A stretch of DNA of 46,811 nucleotides from an uncultured cyanobacterium (GCA_903903925.1 CAIVAU010000260.1:1-46811); one strand, 5' to 3'. Counted from the stretch's first letter, positions 23,908 through 32,697 are shown. A program made the numbers and translations. Notes: generated by a model not told the origin, from the sequence alone.

Positions 23908-25503
23908 ATGAACTACAAGTTCTTTACCCAAAAAGGGACACCGCAAACTCAGCCAATCCCTGGACGAGAAGCCGAGATGCGCCAGGGACGTTCTCAGGGT
24001 TGGATGTTTGATGCTGGCATTTGGAAAATGCTACGGCGCTGTTTGTTGATTGGCACAGCACAAAGCACTTACTATGCTGGAAAGCAGGAATTAACTGAGG
24101 ATTTTGTGACGGTTGTCAGACTTGCGATCGCCGAAAATCCTCAGCGTGTAGCCAAAGAAATCCTTTACGCCAGCAATGGACGCGCCATCAACAACAGTGC
24201 GCCGATCTTAGCTTTGGTTTTGCTATCAATGGGTGAAGCACCAGAAGCTAAAAAAGCATTTGGGGAAATCTTCCAGCAAGTTATTCGCACGGGTAGTCAT
24301 TTTTATGAATGGCTGAACTACACCAAGTCGATGCGGGGATTTGGTAAGGTTGTACGGGAAGCTGGGAAAAATTGGTTCTTACGGGAAGATGTTAAAGGTT
24401 TGGCTTACCAGTTGTTGAAGTACCAGCAACGCTACGATTTCTCCCATCGTGATGCAATGCGATTGTTCCATGTCAAACCACCAACAGTAGAACATCAACA
24501 ACTGTTTGAGTGGGTCGTCAAAGGGTGGGAAGTCTTACCAGCCGAAATTCCCTCTGCGGCGTTAGCACAAATTTGGTGGTATGAGTGGCTCAAGCGTCAT
24601 CAAGACCAGACCCATGAAGCTATTTCCCAAGGACGCCTAACTCACGAAATGGCTTCCCCTGTTGGTAAAATGGATAAATCGGCTTGGCAATTGCTGTTTA
24701 ACGAGATGCCAATTGGTGCGTTGCTGCGTAACTTGGGTTCGCTGACTGAACTAGGTGTTTTGCGAACTGATGAACAAGCTAATTTACAGCGAGTGGAAGC
24801 AGTTCTTAACACCAAGGAATATCTACGTAAAGGTCGTATTCATCCGATTGATGTTTTGAAAGCACTGAAAACTTATGAATCTGGTGGGAGATTAGGACAT
24901 AGCAAGAAAACTTGGAACCCGGTTAATCGAATTGTCGAGATTTTAGAAAAGGCAGTGGAACTGTCTTTTGATGTGGTTCAACCAACAGGTAAAGTCTTTA
25001 TGCATGCCATAGATGTTTCTGGGTCTATGGGTAGTTTAATTGCGGATATGGGATTGAGTTGTTGTGAAGTTGCCACAACAATGGCATTGGTAACAGCAAA
25101 GGCAGAGAAAAACTACAGGATTCGAGGCTTTGCTAGCGACTTCCGTGACTTGGGTATCACCGCCAAAGATAGTTTTAGTTCTGCTGTGCGCAAAGCTAGC
25201 AACCAAAACTTCGGCGGAACAGATGCGTCTGTTGCTTACGACTGGATGATTAAGAACAAGTTTAACGCAGATGTCATCTGTCTTTGGACTGACAGTGAGT
25301 CATGGGCTGGTTATGAGCATCCGAGTCAAGCGCTTTCTAGGTATCGACAAAAGGTGAATCCCAATATCAAGGCTATTTATGTCACTCTTGCACCTTACCA
25401 AATTACGTTGGTAGATCCAAATGATGATCTGTCATACGATATTGCAGGCTTTGATCCTGGAGTACCGCAAATGATACAGATGATTGCAAGCGGAGACGTT
25501 TGA
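23908..25503 (+). CDS. rsr: Ro60/TROVE-domain RNA-binding protein (Rsr)
   Basis: 531 aa. ATG at 23908 is preceded by GGGAGA at 23894-23899; the frame is open upstream only because it runs through the RNA gene. The N-terminal two thirds is the TROVE HEAT-repeat ring (for example VVRLAIAENPQRVAKEILYA and FYEWLNYTKSMRGFGK), which in Ro60 binds misfolded RNA ends in its cavity and Y RNA on its outer face. The C-terminal von Willebrand A domain has an intact MIDAS: DVSGSMGS at 369-376, GGTDAS and WTDSES. In Deinococcus the protein works with Y RNA and exonucleases in rRNA maturation and stress RNA decay. It is probably co-transcribed with the tRNA-like RNA. Confidence 0.95.
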   Translation: MNYKFFTQKGTPQTQPIPGREAEMRQGRSQGWMFDAGIWKMLRRCLLIGTAQSTYYAGKQELTEDFVTVVRLAIAENPQRVAKEILYASNGRAINNSAPILALVLLSMGEAPEAKKAFGEIFQQVIRTGSHFYEWLNYTKSMRGFGKVVREAGKNWFLREDVKGLAYQLLKYQQRYDFSHRDAMRLFHVKPPTVEHQQLFEWVVKGWEVLPAEIPSAALAQIWWYEWLKRHQDQTHEAISQGRLTHEMASPVGKMDKSAWQLLFNEMPIGALLRNLGSLTELGVLRTDEQANLQRVEAVLNTKEYLRKGRIHPIDVLKALKTYESGGRLGHSKKTWNPVNRIVEILEKAVELSFDVVQPTGKVFMHAIDVSGSMGSLIADMGLSCCEVATTMALVTAKAEKNYRIRGFASDFRDLGITAKDSFSSAVRKASNQNFGGTDASVAYDWMIKNKFNADVICLWTDSESWAGYEHPSQALSRYRQKVNPNIKAIYVTLAPYQITLVDPNDDLSYDIAGFDPGVPQMIQMIASGDV

Positions 25504-25869
25504 TACTTCTGTCGCGCAGTAGTGGTTCAATTCCTCAATAGACATAGGCGTGAAAATTAATTATGCATTCGCTGAAATCCTTGGTAGGGGCGTATTGCAA
25601 TACGCCCCTACATGATTCCTGGAGATATCTAATGAATTTAGTAGCCTCTCCCCAATTTTATGACTCTTTCTTTTGACTTTTGCCTTGTTCGGTGACGGTT
25701 TATACGAGAATGGAATGTCTGCTGTCGCCTGCCCTGCCTTGCTATAGTCCGTTTGAACTGCGTACACTGCCAAGTATGAAAATGTTCTTTATCCTCCCAA
25801 ACTCCAGTCAAATAGTACTTGCGGTTAATATTGAGTTCAGAGTATAACCAGAAACATATATATCGCTTT
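25504..25869. other. Spacer of 366 bp with one perfect palindrome, no gene
   Basis: Apart from the 26-nt palindrome at 25586-25611, no structure or credible gene was seen. In-frame TTG starts for the methyltransferase extend to 25819 but have no Shine-Dalgarno. Confidence 0.5.
25586..25611. repeat. 26-nt perfect palindrome (TAGGGGCGTATTG core)
   Basis: TAGGGGCGTATTG at 25586-25598 is followed directly by its reverse complement to 25611. A related imperfect form (GGGCACAATGCCTTGCGCCC) is at 30527-30546. This is a dispersed cyanobacterial spacer palindrome; it may act as a bidirectional terminator hairpin after rsr. Confidence 0.8.
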
Positions 25870-26784
25870 ATGGGCAATAATCTAATGACTCAACTAACCA
25901 ATGTCAAAATCAGCCTGAATGACTTTCAGCTTCGGGATGGCATTTATTTCCCAAAAGACTACGAACAGTTGAATAGTACTGAGCATAAACAAAAATGGGA
26001 TAGAATTGGCAAGACGTACTACGGCTCTCAAAAGATTGAGCAAGCTGCTGAGACATCCCCAATTAAACAAGATTACACTCTTCTCACCGGAACACCTGGA
26101 GGGACTTGGAGTCATTTTCCTGTCAACAAATCTGTTGATTCTATTCTTGAAATTGGCAGTGGTTATGGCAGAATTCCATTGCACCTTTCAAAAAATAAAA
26201 ATCTCAGATGCCAGAAATATTACGGGCTTGATATTTCTGAACCTCTTTTGCAACGCTTGCTTAAGTGTAAGCAAGAATATGATTTTTTCCCAGGGGCGGA
26301 ATTTTACATTATCTGCGATTCAGCCGAACTATTGCCTTTAGAGGATGATTCCATAGATTTGGTGATGTCTAATTGTGTATTTATGCATATACCAGATGCA
26401 CAAATCAGAAAACTTTTTGTTGAAATAGCTCGTGTACTCAAACCAGGTGGAGTTTTCATTTTCAATCATTCTTTCCATAATAAGTCTTGTCCTTCTCATC
26501 AAATCCATAATTTTGTGAGAAGGCTAAACCCAGTTAAGCAAAACGCTGTTTATCTTAAGCAATACTCGGCAGATGAAATCAAAGTGATGTTAACTGACTC
26601 TGGAATTGCAGCGAAATCTCCACAATATACCGTGGAACCAACGCAAGAGTATGCAATCCTACCACAGAAAATTAAAGGAATACCAGTGCCTTTTGCAACT
26701 CTCATCAACAGAAGTCTGAAGCCATCAGCTTCGATGAGAGAAACTTTGGCTTATGGCTACAGTGCATACAGTAACAATATATAG
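25870..26784 (+). CDS. Class I SAM-dependent methyltransferase
   Basis: 304 aa from the ATG at 25870; the ATG at 25885 (MTQLTNVKISLNDF) is equally possible. The Rossmann SAM-binding core is clear: motif I ILEIGSGYGRIPLHL, the YGLDISEPLL strand with an acidic ribose-binding residue, LPLEDDSIDLVMSNCVFMHI, and RVLKPGGVFIFNHSFH. The C-terminal 60 residues, with a Tyr-rich ALPQK-type end, may bind the substrate. The substrate cannot be told from the sequence. Codon use and AT content look somewhat more AT-rich than the neighbouring rsr. It stands alone on the plus strand. Confidence 0.85.
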   Translation: MGNNLMTQLTNVKISLNDFQLRDGIYFPKDYEQLNSTEHKQKWDRIGKTYYGSQKIEQAAETSPIKQDYTLLTGTPGGTWSHFPVNKSVDSILEIGSGYGRIPLHLSKNKNLRCQKYYGLDISEPLLQRLLKCKQEYDFFPGAEFYIICDSAELLPLEDDSIDLVMSNCVFMHIPDAQIRKLFVEIARVLKPGGVFIFNHSFHNKSCPSHQIHNFVRRLNPVKQNAVYLKQYSADEIKVMLTDSGIAAKSPQYTVEPTQEYAILPQKIKGIPVPFATLINRSLKPSASMRETLAYGYSAYSNNI

Positions 26785-26814
26785 AAACCCAGTTTGATTT
26801 TTGAACAAGGTTAA

Positions 26815-26896
26815 GTAGGGTGCGTGCTTGACGAAGTCCGTAACGCACCGCTGAAAGCTTGGGATGGTGCATTACGCTGCGAAGATCGCACCCTAC
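26815..26896. repeat. 82-bp fold-back with 10-bp terminal inverted repeats
   Basis: GTAGGGTGCG (26815-26824) and CGCACCCTAC (26887-26896) are exact inverted terminal repeats, with internal complementary words (CGTAACGCACC, GGTGCATTACG). This type of element is dispersed in many cyanobacterial genomes and looks like a MITE. Confidence 0.75.
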
Positions 26897-26972
26897 CTCG
26901 GCATTAACTTGGATAATTTATTTCTTGGAGTTCCCTTAACAGTCAATCCGTTTCGGACAAGCACCAGCCAAG

Positions 26973-27005
26973 AAACCCGGTTTCGTAAAAGTTGCCGGGT
27001 TTTTT
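26973..27005 (+). terminator. Rho-independent terminator-like hairpin
   Basis: AAACCCGG (26973-26980) pairs with CCGGGTTT (26995-27002), followed by a T-run to 27005. It is 190 bp after the methyltransferase stop and before the kinase gene. Confidence 0.6.
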
Positions 27006-27145
27006 GGCGTTCGCGAATCATTTAGGGCTGCTACAATTTTAGACTGGCAATACCGACATTCATCGAAATGCCTCTGATCGCTTATAATAGAGTGACCCCA
27101 CTCGCTCAGAGACAGCAAGGTTTCCAAAAGTATCGCGAGGTTTAG

Positions 27146-29164
27146 ATGACAACAACCCTGCTAAACAATCGCTATCAAGTTATCCAGGTACTAAGTGCTG
27201 GTGGGTTTGGTGAAACCTTCCTGGCAGAAGATACATATATGCCTTCTCGCCGTCGTTGTGTGATTAAGCAACTCAAACCGATCGCCAATGACCCACAAAC
27301 CTACAACCTCATTCAACAACGGTTTGAACGGGAAGCAGCAACCTTGGAGTATCTGGGCGAAAGTAGCGACCAAATTCCCAAACTTTACGCCTACTTTTCT
27401 GAGAACGGGCAATTTTACCTCGTCCAAGAATGGATTCACGGTTCAACTCTCACACAGACGATCAAAGGTCAAGGTCCACTCAGCGAGGCTGCTGTGAGAG
27501 AAATTTTACTGAGTTTGTTGTCGGTCTTAGATTATGTCCACAGCAAAGGCATCATCCACCGAGATATTAAGCCTGATAATATCCTCCTACGCCACCCCCC
27601 CACCGCTAACACTTTCTCTCATCAAGGAGGGATCGTGGGGAGTCAGCCAGTTTTGATTGATTTTGGTGCAGTTAAAGAAACGATACGTTCAGTAGTTAAT
27701 ACCCCAGGATACCTCACAAAATCCCTTGTGATTGGGACACCAGGGTATATGTCAAGTGAGCAAGCTGTGGGACGACCAGTTTACGCTAGTGACATCTACA
27801 GTCTAGGCTTGACAGTCATTTATCTGTTGACAGGCAAACACCCGCACGAACTACACACCGATCCCCAAACTGGGGAGATACTTTGGCAGCATCAAGCCCC
27901 TAGAGTATCCCCGAATTTGGTCACAGTACTTAATCAGGCAATTAAACCCCATGCTAGCGATCGCTACACAACTGCTAGCAAAATGCTATATGCCTTGCAG
28001 TCTGCCGGTTCTACTATTCCTCCCACATCCATGGCTACAACTCAGCCCACAGTAGCCCTGTCTCCCATCGCTGGTCAGTCACAAGGTTCTCATTCAAACA
28101 CTCCAATTGTCCCTGCTTCTTCTACTTCAGGAAACTGGCAAAAGCCGATTTGGATTGTTGGGAGTTTAGTTGTGGGAGGCTTGATTGGCGCAGTCGCGAT
28201 CGCCAGCATAAATCATCAGCCAGTATCAGACGCACCCACTGACACATCCCCCACACCCACACAGTCCCCTTCAGAATCTAACACGACAAACCAAGTCCCT
28301 TTACCAGAATCCCCGACCCCGAGTTTTCTACGTACGAACAAACCCCTGACTTCGCGGCATTCACGAACCCCAATTGTACGTACCCAGACACCACAAGAAA
28401 ACGTAAAGCCAACACCTTCCCCAGATCCTGTTGTATCAGATCCACAGCTAGAAAAAGAGCCAGAAAATTCAGCGACTCCCACATTTCCAGAAACACCAAT
28501 TCCACCAGAACAAGATTCCAAGACACCTCTGTCAACACCAATTCCACCAGAACAAGATTTCAAGACACCTCTGTCAACACCAATCCCACCAGAACAAGAT
28601 CCCAAGATACCTCTGTCAACACCAATCCCACGACAAGAAAAGGATCATAAGACCCTTCCAGGAACATCAGAGACATTACCAACACCAAAGAACGAGAGTA
28701 ACCCCTCAGCTAACACTACCAGCAAACAGGATGTTCCAGCCTTTCCTACAGGTACAACAAGAAGTACTGTAGAAAAAGCGATCGGCAAACCAACCAAAGA
28801 TTCAAGAGGTCTTTGGGGCAATACTCGGGCTGTTACCTATAAATTAGTGCCAAATCAGATCGACCTTGGCTACTTATTTGATCGTCATTCTGGAGAACTG
28901 CGTCAAACTGAGGTAGCTTTTGCCCAATCTGTCAATCCTCAGGTAATGCAGACAACCTTAGCGAAAATGTTAGGTGGTCAAGCGACTGAACAAATTAAGC
29001 AAGGACTGCAACGAGTGCAACGGCGTCAGTTAGATAACTTCCATTCTACTCAAGGCTCATTAAAAGTTCAAATCGTACGTCAGGACTGTGATCTTATTTA
29101 CATTAGCGTATGGGAGAAGGACTTACACGATTTTGCAAGTCCTTCTGAAGACAGGGAGTGTTAA
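27146..29164 (+). CDS. Membrane-anchored Ser/Thr protein kinase
   Basis: 672 aa, ATG at 27146. The kinase domain (1 to about 290) has the glycine loop LSAGGFGETFLAED, VIKQL, the catalytic loop HRDIKPDNILL near 138-148, DFGAVKET, and GTPGYMSSEQAVG. One membrane helix follows near 333-355 (IWIVGSLVVGGLIGAVAIAS). Outside it is a Pro/Thr-rich stalk with about three and a half copies of a 14-residue repeat (TPIPPEQDSKTPLS, residues about 450-500). A C-terminal domain of about 110 residues (FPTGTTRSTVEKAIGKPTKD onward) resembles a cyanobacterial extracytoplasmic sensor domain. The topology places the C-terminal part in the periplasm. The signal is unknown. The T-rich end is only 15 bp from convergent rplL. 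Confidence 0.93.
   Translation: MTTTLLNNRYQVIQVLSAGGFGETFLAEDTYMPSRRRCVIKQLKPIANDPQTYNLIQQRFEREAATLEYLGESSDQIPKLYAYFSENGQFYLVQEWIHGSTLTQTIKGQGPLSEAAVREILLSLLSVLDYVHSKGIIHRDIKPDNILLRHPPTANTFSHQGGIVGSQPVLIDFGAVKETIRSVVNTPGYLTKSLVIGTPGYMSSEQAVGRPVYASDIYSLGLTVIYLLTGKHPHELHTDPQTGEILWQHQAPRVSPNLVTVLNQAIKPHASDRYTTASKMLYALQSAGSTIPPTSMATTQPTVALSPIAGQSQGSHSNTPIVPASSTSGNWQKPIWIVGSLVVGGLIGAVAIASINHQPVSDAPTDTSPTPTQSPSESNTTNQVPLPESPTPSFLRTNKPLTSRHSRTPIVRTQTPQENVKPTPSPDPVVSDPQLEKEPENSATPTFPETPIPPEQDSKTPLSTPIPPEQDFKTPLSTPIPPEQDPKIPLSTPIPRQEKDHKTLPGTSETLPTPKNESNPSANTTSKQDVPAFPTGTTRSTVEKAIGKPTKDSRGLWGNTRAVTYKLVPNQIDLGYLFDRHSGELRQTEVAFAQSVNPQVMQTTLAKMLGGQATEQIKQGLQRVQRRQLDNFHSTQGSLKVQIVRQDCDLIYISVWEKDLHDFASPSEDREC
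28494..28632 (+). repeat. 42-bp in-frame tandem repeat in the kinase stalk
   Basis: A 42-bp unit (ACACCAATTCCACCAGAACA is its first part) repeats about 3.3 times in frame, encoding the 14-residue Pro-rich stalk repeat. The near-identity of copies suggests recent slippage. Confidence 0.8.
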
Positions 29165-29178
29165 AACCACTCCTAAAT

Positions 29179-29586
29179 CTATTTCACCGATGCTTTTGCA
29201 CCAGCAGCTTCGAGTTGCTTCTTGGCATCTTCAGCAGCATCCTTGGCAATAGCCTCCTTAACAGCCTTTGGCGCAGCTTCCACCAAGTCTTTCGCTTCCT
29301 TAAGACCCAAGCCAGTCAACTCGCGCACCACTTTAAGAATGGCAATCTTCTTATCAGCTGGTACTTCGTCAAGAATCACGTTAAACTCAGTTTGCTCTTC
29401 TACTGGTTCAGGTACAGCAGGTCCGCCGCCACCAGGAATAAGACCAGGCATCATCATCATGCCACCACCTGTGGGGGCAGAAGCATCAACTCCGAAAGCT
29501 TCTTCAATTTGCTTGACTAATTCAGAGGCTTCCAGCAAAGTCAAAGCTTTCAACTGTTCCAAAATTTCTTCAGTTTTCACAGACAT
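29179..29586 (-). CDS. rplL: Large ribosomal subunit protein bL12 (L7/L12)
   Basis: 135 aa, ATG at 29584-29586. The stalk protein that recruits translation factors. It has an N-terminal dimerisation helix pair (SVKTEEILEQLKALTLLEAS), a Gly/Met/Pro hinge (PTGGGMMMMPGLIPGGGGPA) longer than in E. coli, and the conserved C-terminal domain (FNVILDEVPADKKIAILKVV, ELTGLGLKEAKDLVEAAPK). It follows rplJ after 83 bp. It is the last gene of its cluster, convergent with the kinase gene. Confidence 0.98.
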   Translation of the reverse strand: MSVKTEEILEQLKALTLLEASELVKQIEEAFGVDASAPTGGGMMMMPGLIPGGGGPAVPEPVEEQTEFNVILDEVPADKKIAILKVVRELTGLGLKEAKDLVEAAPKAVKEAIAKDAAEDAKKQLEAAGAKASVK

Positions 29587-29635
29587 GGATATACTCCTAT
29601 GGATATTGATTGAATGATGAAAGATACAAATTTCT

Positions 29636-29664
29636 GTTAACAGTTAACAGTTAACAGTTAACAA
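29636..29664. repeat. (GTTAACA)n short repeat
   Basis: Four tandem GTTAACA heptads in the rplJ-rplL spacer. The unit is palindromic at GTTAAC, so it can fold on itself. It joins the GTTAAC/GTTGAC family of the window. Confidence 0.8.
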
Positions 29665-29669
29665 TTAGC

Positions 29670-30263
29670 CTATGCGGCTTGAGAGTCGTCCTTTTCGGAT
29701 ACTTGAGAATCTTCCTTCTCCGATACAGCTTTGATAGCCCGTACCAAGGACGCAGGTACTTCTTTGATGCCCACAGCCAATTTCGTTGGCACAGCATTGA
29801 GTCCCACAGCCAACTTGGTAGGAATCGCTTTGAGACCTCCAGCCAAGCGGGCCATAAGTTCTTCTTTTGAAGGCAACTCAGTCAACGCCTTGACCTCAGC
29901 TTCATTCAAAGCCTGTCCGTCGAATACAGCACCGCGAAGTTCAGTTTTCTTGGTAACTTTTTGGAATTCCTGGTAAGTCTTAATTGCAGCCTTCATATCT
30001 TCCTGAACAAGCAGGAAAACAGAAGAACCTTTAAGGAACTCCGTCATTGGTTGCCACTTGGTATCGCCATCAACGGCAATTTGCATCAGCGTATTCTTCG
30101 CTTTTTTGCAAACAGTACCAGTTGGACGCATTCGCCGCCGCAAATCGCTAATTTCAGCAACAGTCAATCCTTGATAGTCAATAACAAGGGCCAGTTGGGA
30201 CTGACTCAAAATTTCTTTGAGTTCAGCAACGATCTCTTTCTTTTCTTCTAGCGTTTTACTCAT
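29670..30263 (-). CDS. rplJ: Large ribosomal subunit protein uL10
   Basis: 197 aa, ATG at 30261-30263 with a strong AAGGAGGTG Shine-Dalgarno. L10 anchors the L7/L12 stalk and, in complex with it, represses its own mRNA in many bacteria. The N-terminal rRNA-binding domain (EEKKEIVAELKEILSQSQLA, VIDYQGLTVAEISDLRRRMR) is clear. The C-terminal part has a repeat-like stretch (GLKAIPTKLAVGLNAVPTKL) common in cyanobacterial L10, followed by a short acidic tail with duplicated SEKEDSQ. A leader with an attenuator-like hairpin lies upstream. Confidence 0.97.
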   Translation of the reverse strand: MSKTLEEKKEIVAELKEILSQSQLALVIDYQGLTVAEISDLRRRMRPTGTVCKKAKNTLMQIAVDGDTKWQPMTEFLKGSSVFLLVQEDMKAAIKTYQEFQKVTKKTELRGAVFDGQALNEAEVKALTELPSKEELMARLAGGLKAIPTKLAVGLNAVPTKLAVGIKEVPASLVRAIKAVSEKEDSQVSEKDDSQAA

Positions 30264-30425
30264 CTTGTTTCACCTCCTTTGTTGTTGGTAAAAACAATAA
30301 ACCCCGGCTAAGAAAGCCAGGGTTTACTAGTACTACTCCCACTGCCACAATAACCTCACCACTGCTGGTGGAAACTTCGGCAAATTGGATGCAAACCTAG
30401 GCAGGATATTAAGCCAATGGCACCT
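30264..30425 (-). promoter_or_regulatory. Ribosomal L10 leader with attenuator hairpin
   Basis: On the minus strand, upstream of rplJ, a hairpin at 30299-30325 (AAACCCTGGCTT/AAGCCGGGGTTT-like arms, one mismatch) is followed by the U-rich TTTATTGTTTTTACC. It is preceded by a structured stretch (30326-30425) containing the segment CCGAAGTTTCCACCAGCAG. The position and layout match L10 leaders bound by the L10-L12 complex. The exact limits are estimated. Confidence 0.6.
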
Positions 30426-30584
30426 GCTTTCTCTGGCAGTATTGAATTATGAATTATGAGTTATGAATGATAAATTCTTAAGTCACAATTCCTTGCACGG
30501 TCATAAGCTGAGTTGGTAAGGGCACAATGCCTTGCGCCCCTACGTGGTTTCACTCATCGCAATTTATGTCGGTGGGAAGTATAG
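30426..30584. repeat. rplA-rplJ spacer with heptads and palindrome
   Basis: AATTATG heptads near 30446-30466 and an imperfect palindrome GGGCACAATGCCTTGCGCCC at 30527-30546. A promoter for the leader may lie here, but none was convincing. Confidence 0.5.
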
Positions 30585-31301
30585 TTAAGCTGCTTCGTTT
30601 TGTTTCAAGTCGCGTAAGGCGTTGATATCAACTCTAATCGATGGTCCCATTGTGGCAGAAACGTACACTGTGCGCCAGTAACGACCTTTTGCTCCCGAAG
30701 GACGGTTACGGTCTATCGTTTCTTGTAAAGCCTTCAAATTTACTAGTAAATCTTCCGGCGAGAATAATGTCTTACCAAACATAACATGGACAATACCAGT
30801 ACGATCTGCTCGGAATTCTAATTTACCAGCTTTGAATTCTGTGATCGCACCTGCAAGGTCAAATGTTACTGTTCCACCCTTTGGTGATGGCATCAAGCCA
30901 CGGGGACCTAACAACTTACCAAGCTTCGCCACCTGTGGCATCACATCTGGTGTGGCAATCAGCTTATCAAAGTCCATCCTGCCTTTTTGAATTTCGTCGA
31001 TCAGCTCTTCTGAGCCTACCACATCAGCACCAGCATTTGTTGCCTCTGTGACCTTTTCACCTCGGGCAATAACTGCCACCCGTACGATTTGTCCTGTCCC
31101 TTTGGGCAGGACTACCGTCGTCCGCAACTGCTGGTCAGTGTACTTCGGGTCTATTCCCAATCGGATATGGGCTTCAGCCGCTTCTTGAAACTTTGCTGTT
31201 GCTGTCTCTTTCAAAAGGGCCAATGCCTCTAGAGGCTGATAGTCCCTGTCTTCTACTTTTGTTTGCAACGCCTGCATTCGGCGCGATATTTTTCTGGCCA
31301 T
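30585..31301 (-). CDS. rplA: Large ribosomal subunit protein uL1
   Basis: 238 aa, ATG at 31299-31301 with a nearby AGGAG. L1 forms the mobile stalk at the E site and often represses the rplK-rplA mRNA. The signature stretches are VVLPKGTGQIVRVAVIARGE, KLGKLLGPRGLMPSPKGGTV, and GKLEFRADRTGIVHVMFGK. It is full length and follows rplK after a short repeat-rich spacer of about 93 bp. Confidence 0.98.
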   Translation of the reverse strand: MARKISRRMQALQTKVEDRDYQPLEALALLKETATAKFQEAAEAHIRLGIDPKYTDQQLRTTVVLPKGTGQIVRVAVIARGEKVTEATNAGADVVGSEELIDEIQKGRMDFDKLIATPDVMPQVAKLGKLLGPRGLMPSPKGGTVTFDLAGAITEFKAGKLEFRADRTGIVHVMFGKTLFSPEDLLVNLKALQETIDRNRPSGAKGRYWRTVYVSATMGPSIRVDINALRDLKQNEAA

Positions 31302-31352
31302 TTTGTTCTCCTGGGGTTAATCACGAAGCTTTGCCTCTCCCCCTACTAGGTT

Positions 31353-31394
31353 TGCAAGTTACGAGTCACGAGTTATTAATTCATAATTCATAAC
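31353..31394. repeat. Short heptads in the rplK-rplA spacer
   Basis: GTTACGAGTCACGAGTTATT and ATTCATA/ACTCATA words repeat down to the rplK stop. They resemble those in the rplB-rpsS spacer. Confidence 0.6.
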
Positions 31395-31823
31395 TCATAA
31401 TTCATTAATTGTCACGCCCATGTTTTTCGCAGTGCCTTCGATAATTCTCATTGCCGCATCGATATCGTTGGCATTGAGATCAGGCATTTTAGTTTGAGCA
31501 ATTTCCTGTAATTGCGCTCTTGTTAGAGTTCCAACCTTTTTTTTGTTGGGTTCATTAGAACCTTTAGCAATTTTTGCTGCTTTGATAATTAGTATCGATG
31601 CTGGTGGAGTCTTGAGAACAAACGTAAAACTCCGGTCTTCATAGACTGAAATTTCTACGGGAATCACCATTCCAGCTTGATCTGCTGTTTTAGCGTTATA
31701 CTCCTTGCAGAACATCATGATATTGACGCCATGCTGACCTAAAGCTGGTCCCACTGGCGGTGCTGGGTTCGCTTTCCCTGCATTGAGGGCCAGTTTAATG
31801 ACCGCCGTAACTTTCTTCGCCAT
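31395..31823 (-). CDS. rplK: Large ribosomal subunit protein uL11
   Basis: 142 aa, ATG at 31821-31823. L11 binds the GTPase-associated centre of 23S rRNA and is needed for factor turnover. The signature sequences are ALNAGKANPAPPVGPALGQH, the middle FVLKTPPASILI, and the C-terminal DIDAAMRIIEGTAKNMGV. It lies 8 bp after the nusG stop, within the conserved secE-nusG-rplK-rplA order. Confidence 0.98.
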   Translation of the reverse strand: MAKKVTAVIKLALNAGKANPAPPVGPALGQHGVNIMMFCKEYNAKTADQAGMVIPVEISVYEDRSFTFVLKTPPASILIIKAAKIAKGSNEPNKKKVGTLTRAQLQEIAQTKMPDLNANDIDAAMRIIEGTAKNMGVTINEL

Positions 31824-31831
31824 TAGTATTC

Positions 31832-32473
31832 TTAGCTCTGTTTTTCAACCTGATTAAATTCCAGTTCTACTGGTGTATCCCGTCCAAAAATCGAAAGCAA
31901 GGCTTTTAGCTTACTCCGTTCAGGACTGACTTCAATCACCTCACCTTCAAAGTCTTTAAATGGACCAGAAAGCACCATGATCTTATCACCTGTAGCCATG
32001 TCAACTTTGAGGATTGGCTCTTGTTCGCTAGTCTGTTTGAAGATTCTCTCTACTTCAGTATTAGACAGCGGCACGGGTTTGACGTGCCCGCGACCTCTTC
32101 CAGTGCCACGCCTTTGTTCGGCTCCCACAAAGTTAATCACATGGGAAGTGTTTCGTACCACCTGCCATGTGTCGTCATCCAACATCATCCTAACTAGCAC
32201 ATAGCCAGGGAATACTTTCTCTTCTGTGTGCTGGCGGCTGCCATCCTTACGGATTTTCACTGCTGGCGTGTGTGGAATTTCCACTTGGATGATTTTATCA
32301 GCCACATCAAACGTTTGGATGCGCTGCTCTAAATTTGTTTTAACGCGCTTCTCACAGCCAGAGGCTACTTGTACTGCATACCAGCGTGCCTCTTGCGAAG
32401 CATTCCCCGCTGTTTCTGAGTTTTCCTCCAACTGTAGCGCAAAATTGCGTTCTTCGTCTGTTGCAGAAGTCAT
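31832..32473 (-). CDS. nusG: Transcription termination/antitermination factor NusG
   Basis: 213 aa, ATG at 32471-32473, overlapping the secE stop by one base. NusG binds RNA polymerase and links transcription with translation and Rho. The NGN domain is seen in EARWYAVQVASGCEKRVKTN and FPGYVLVRMMLDDDTWQVVR, and the C-terminal KOW domain in DKIMVLSGPFKDFEGEVIEV. It carries an N-terminal extension of about 25 residues and a short Gly/Arg-rich insert (EQRRGTGRGRGHVKP) seen in cyanobacterial NusG. Confidence 0.97.
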   Translation of the reverse strand: MTSATDEERNFALQLEENSETAGNASQEARWYAVQVASGCEKRVKTNLEQRIQTFDVADKIIQVEIPHTPAVKIRKDGSRQHTEEKVFPGYVLVRMMLDDDTWQVVRNTSHVINFVGAEQRRGTGRGRGHVKPVPLSNTEVERIFKQTSEQEPILKVDMATGDKIMVLSGPFKDFEGEVIEVSPERSKLKALLSIFGRDTPVELEFNQVEKQS

Positions 32474-32697
32474 TAAAACACCTTATCTGCTGCCCAAATA
32501 AAGAATTTATCAACTAAAAATATTAAAAATGCGGAGAGTGTCACCATTAACAACACAGCGGCTGACTCACTTACCAACTGCTTTCGACTAGGCCAAACTA
32601 CTTTGTCGAACTCTTCTCTAATTCCTTGATAAAAGTTCGCAATATTGAACCCACTGGCGGCTTCTGCTGGCATTTCTGCTTCGTTTTTTTTGGCCAC
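32473..32697 (-). CDS. secE: Protein translocase subunit SecE
   Basis: 74 aa. The start is GTG at 32695-32697 (MAKKNEAEMPAEAASGFNIA). SecE clamps SecY in the translocon. The protein has the amphipathic cytoplasmic helix FYQGIREEFDKVVWPSRKQL, with the conserved E-x-x-K-V-x-W-P-S motif, and one membrane helix, AVLLMVTLSAFLIFLVDKFF. The stop overlaps the nusG start (TAATG), so the two are translationally coupled. Confidence 0.96.
   Translation of the reverse strand: MAKKNEAEMPAEAASGFNIANFYQGIREEFDKVVWPSRKQLVSESAAVLLMVTLSAFLIFLVDKFFIWAADKVF

Larger units (their letters stand above)
26785..27145. other. Spacer of 361 bp with a fold-back repeat and terminator
   Basis: It contains the 82-bp fold-back at 26815-26896 and a terminator-like hairpin at 26973-27005. 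TATAAT at 27083-27088 could be a -10 for the downstream kinase, but no good -35 is seen. There is no credible gene. Confidence 0.5.

Noticed and set aside
26936..27127. 63-codon minus-strand frame before the kinase gene
   Set aside because: It crosses the terminator hairpin and has no supporting signal, though the CRYCQSK stretch was considered as a zinc-ribbon hint.
28216..28605. Gly/Ser/Val-rich frame opposite the kinase stalk
   Set aside because: Antisense shadow of the Pro-rich tandem repeat in the kinase gene.
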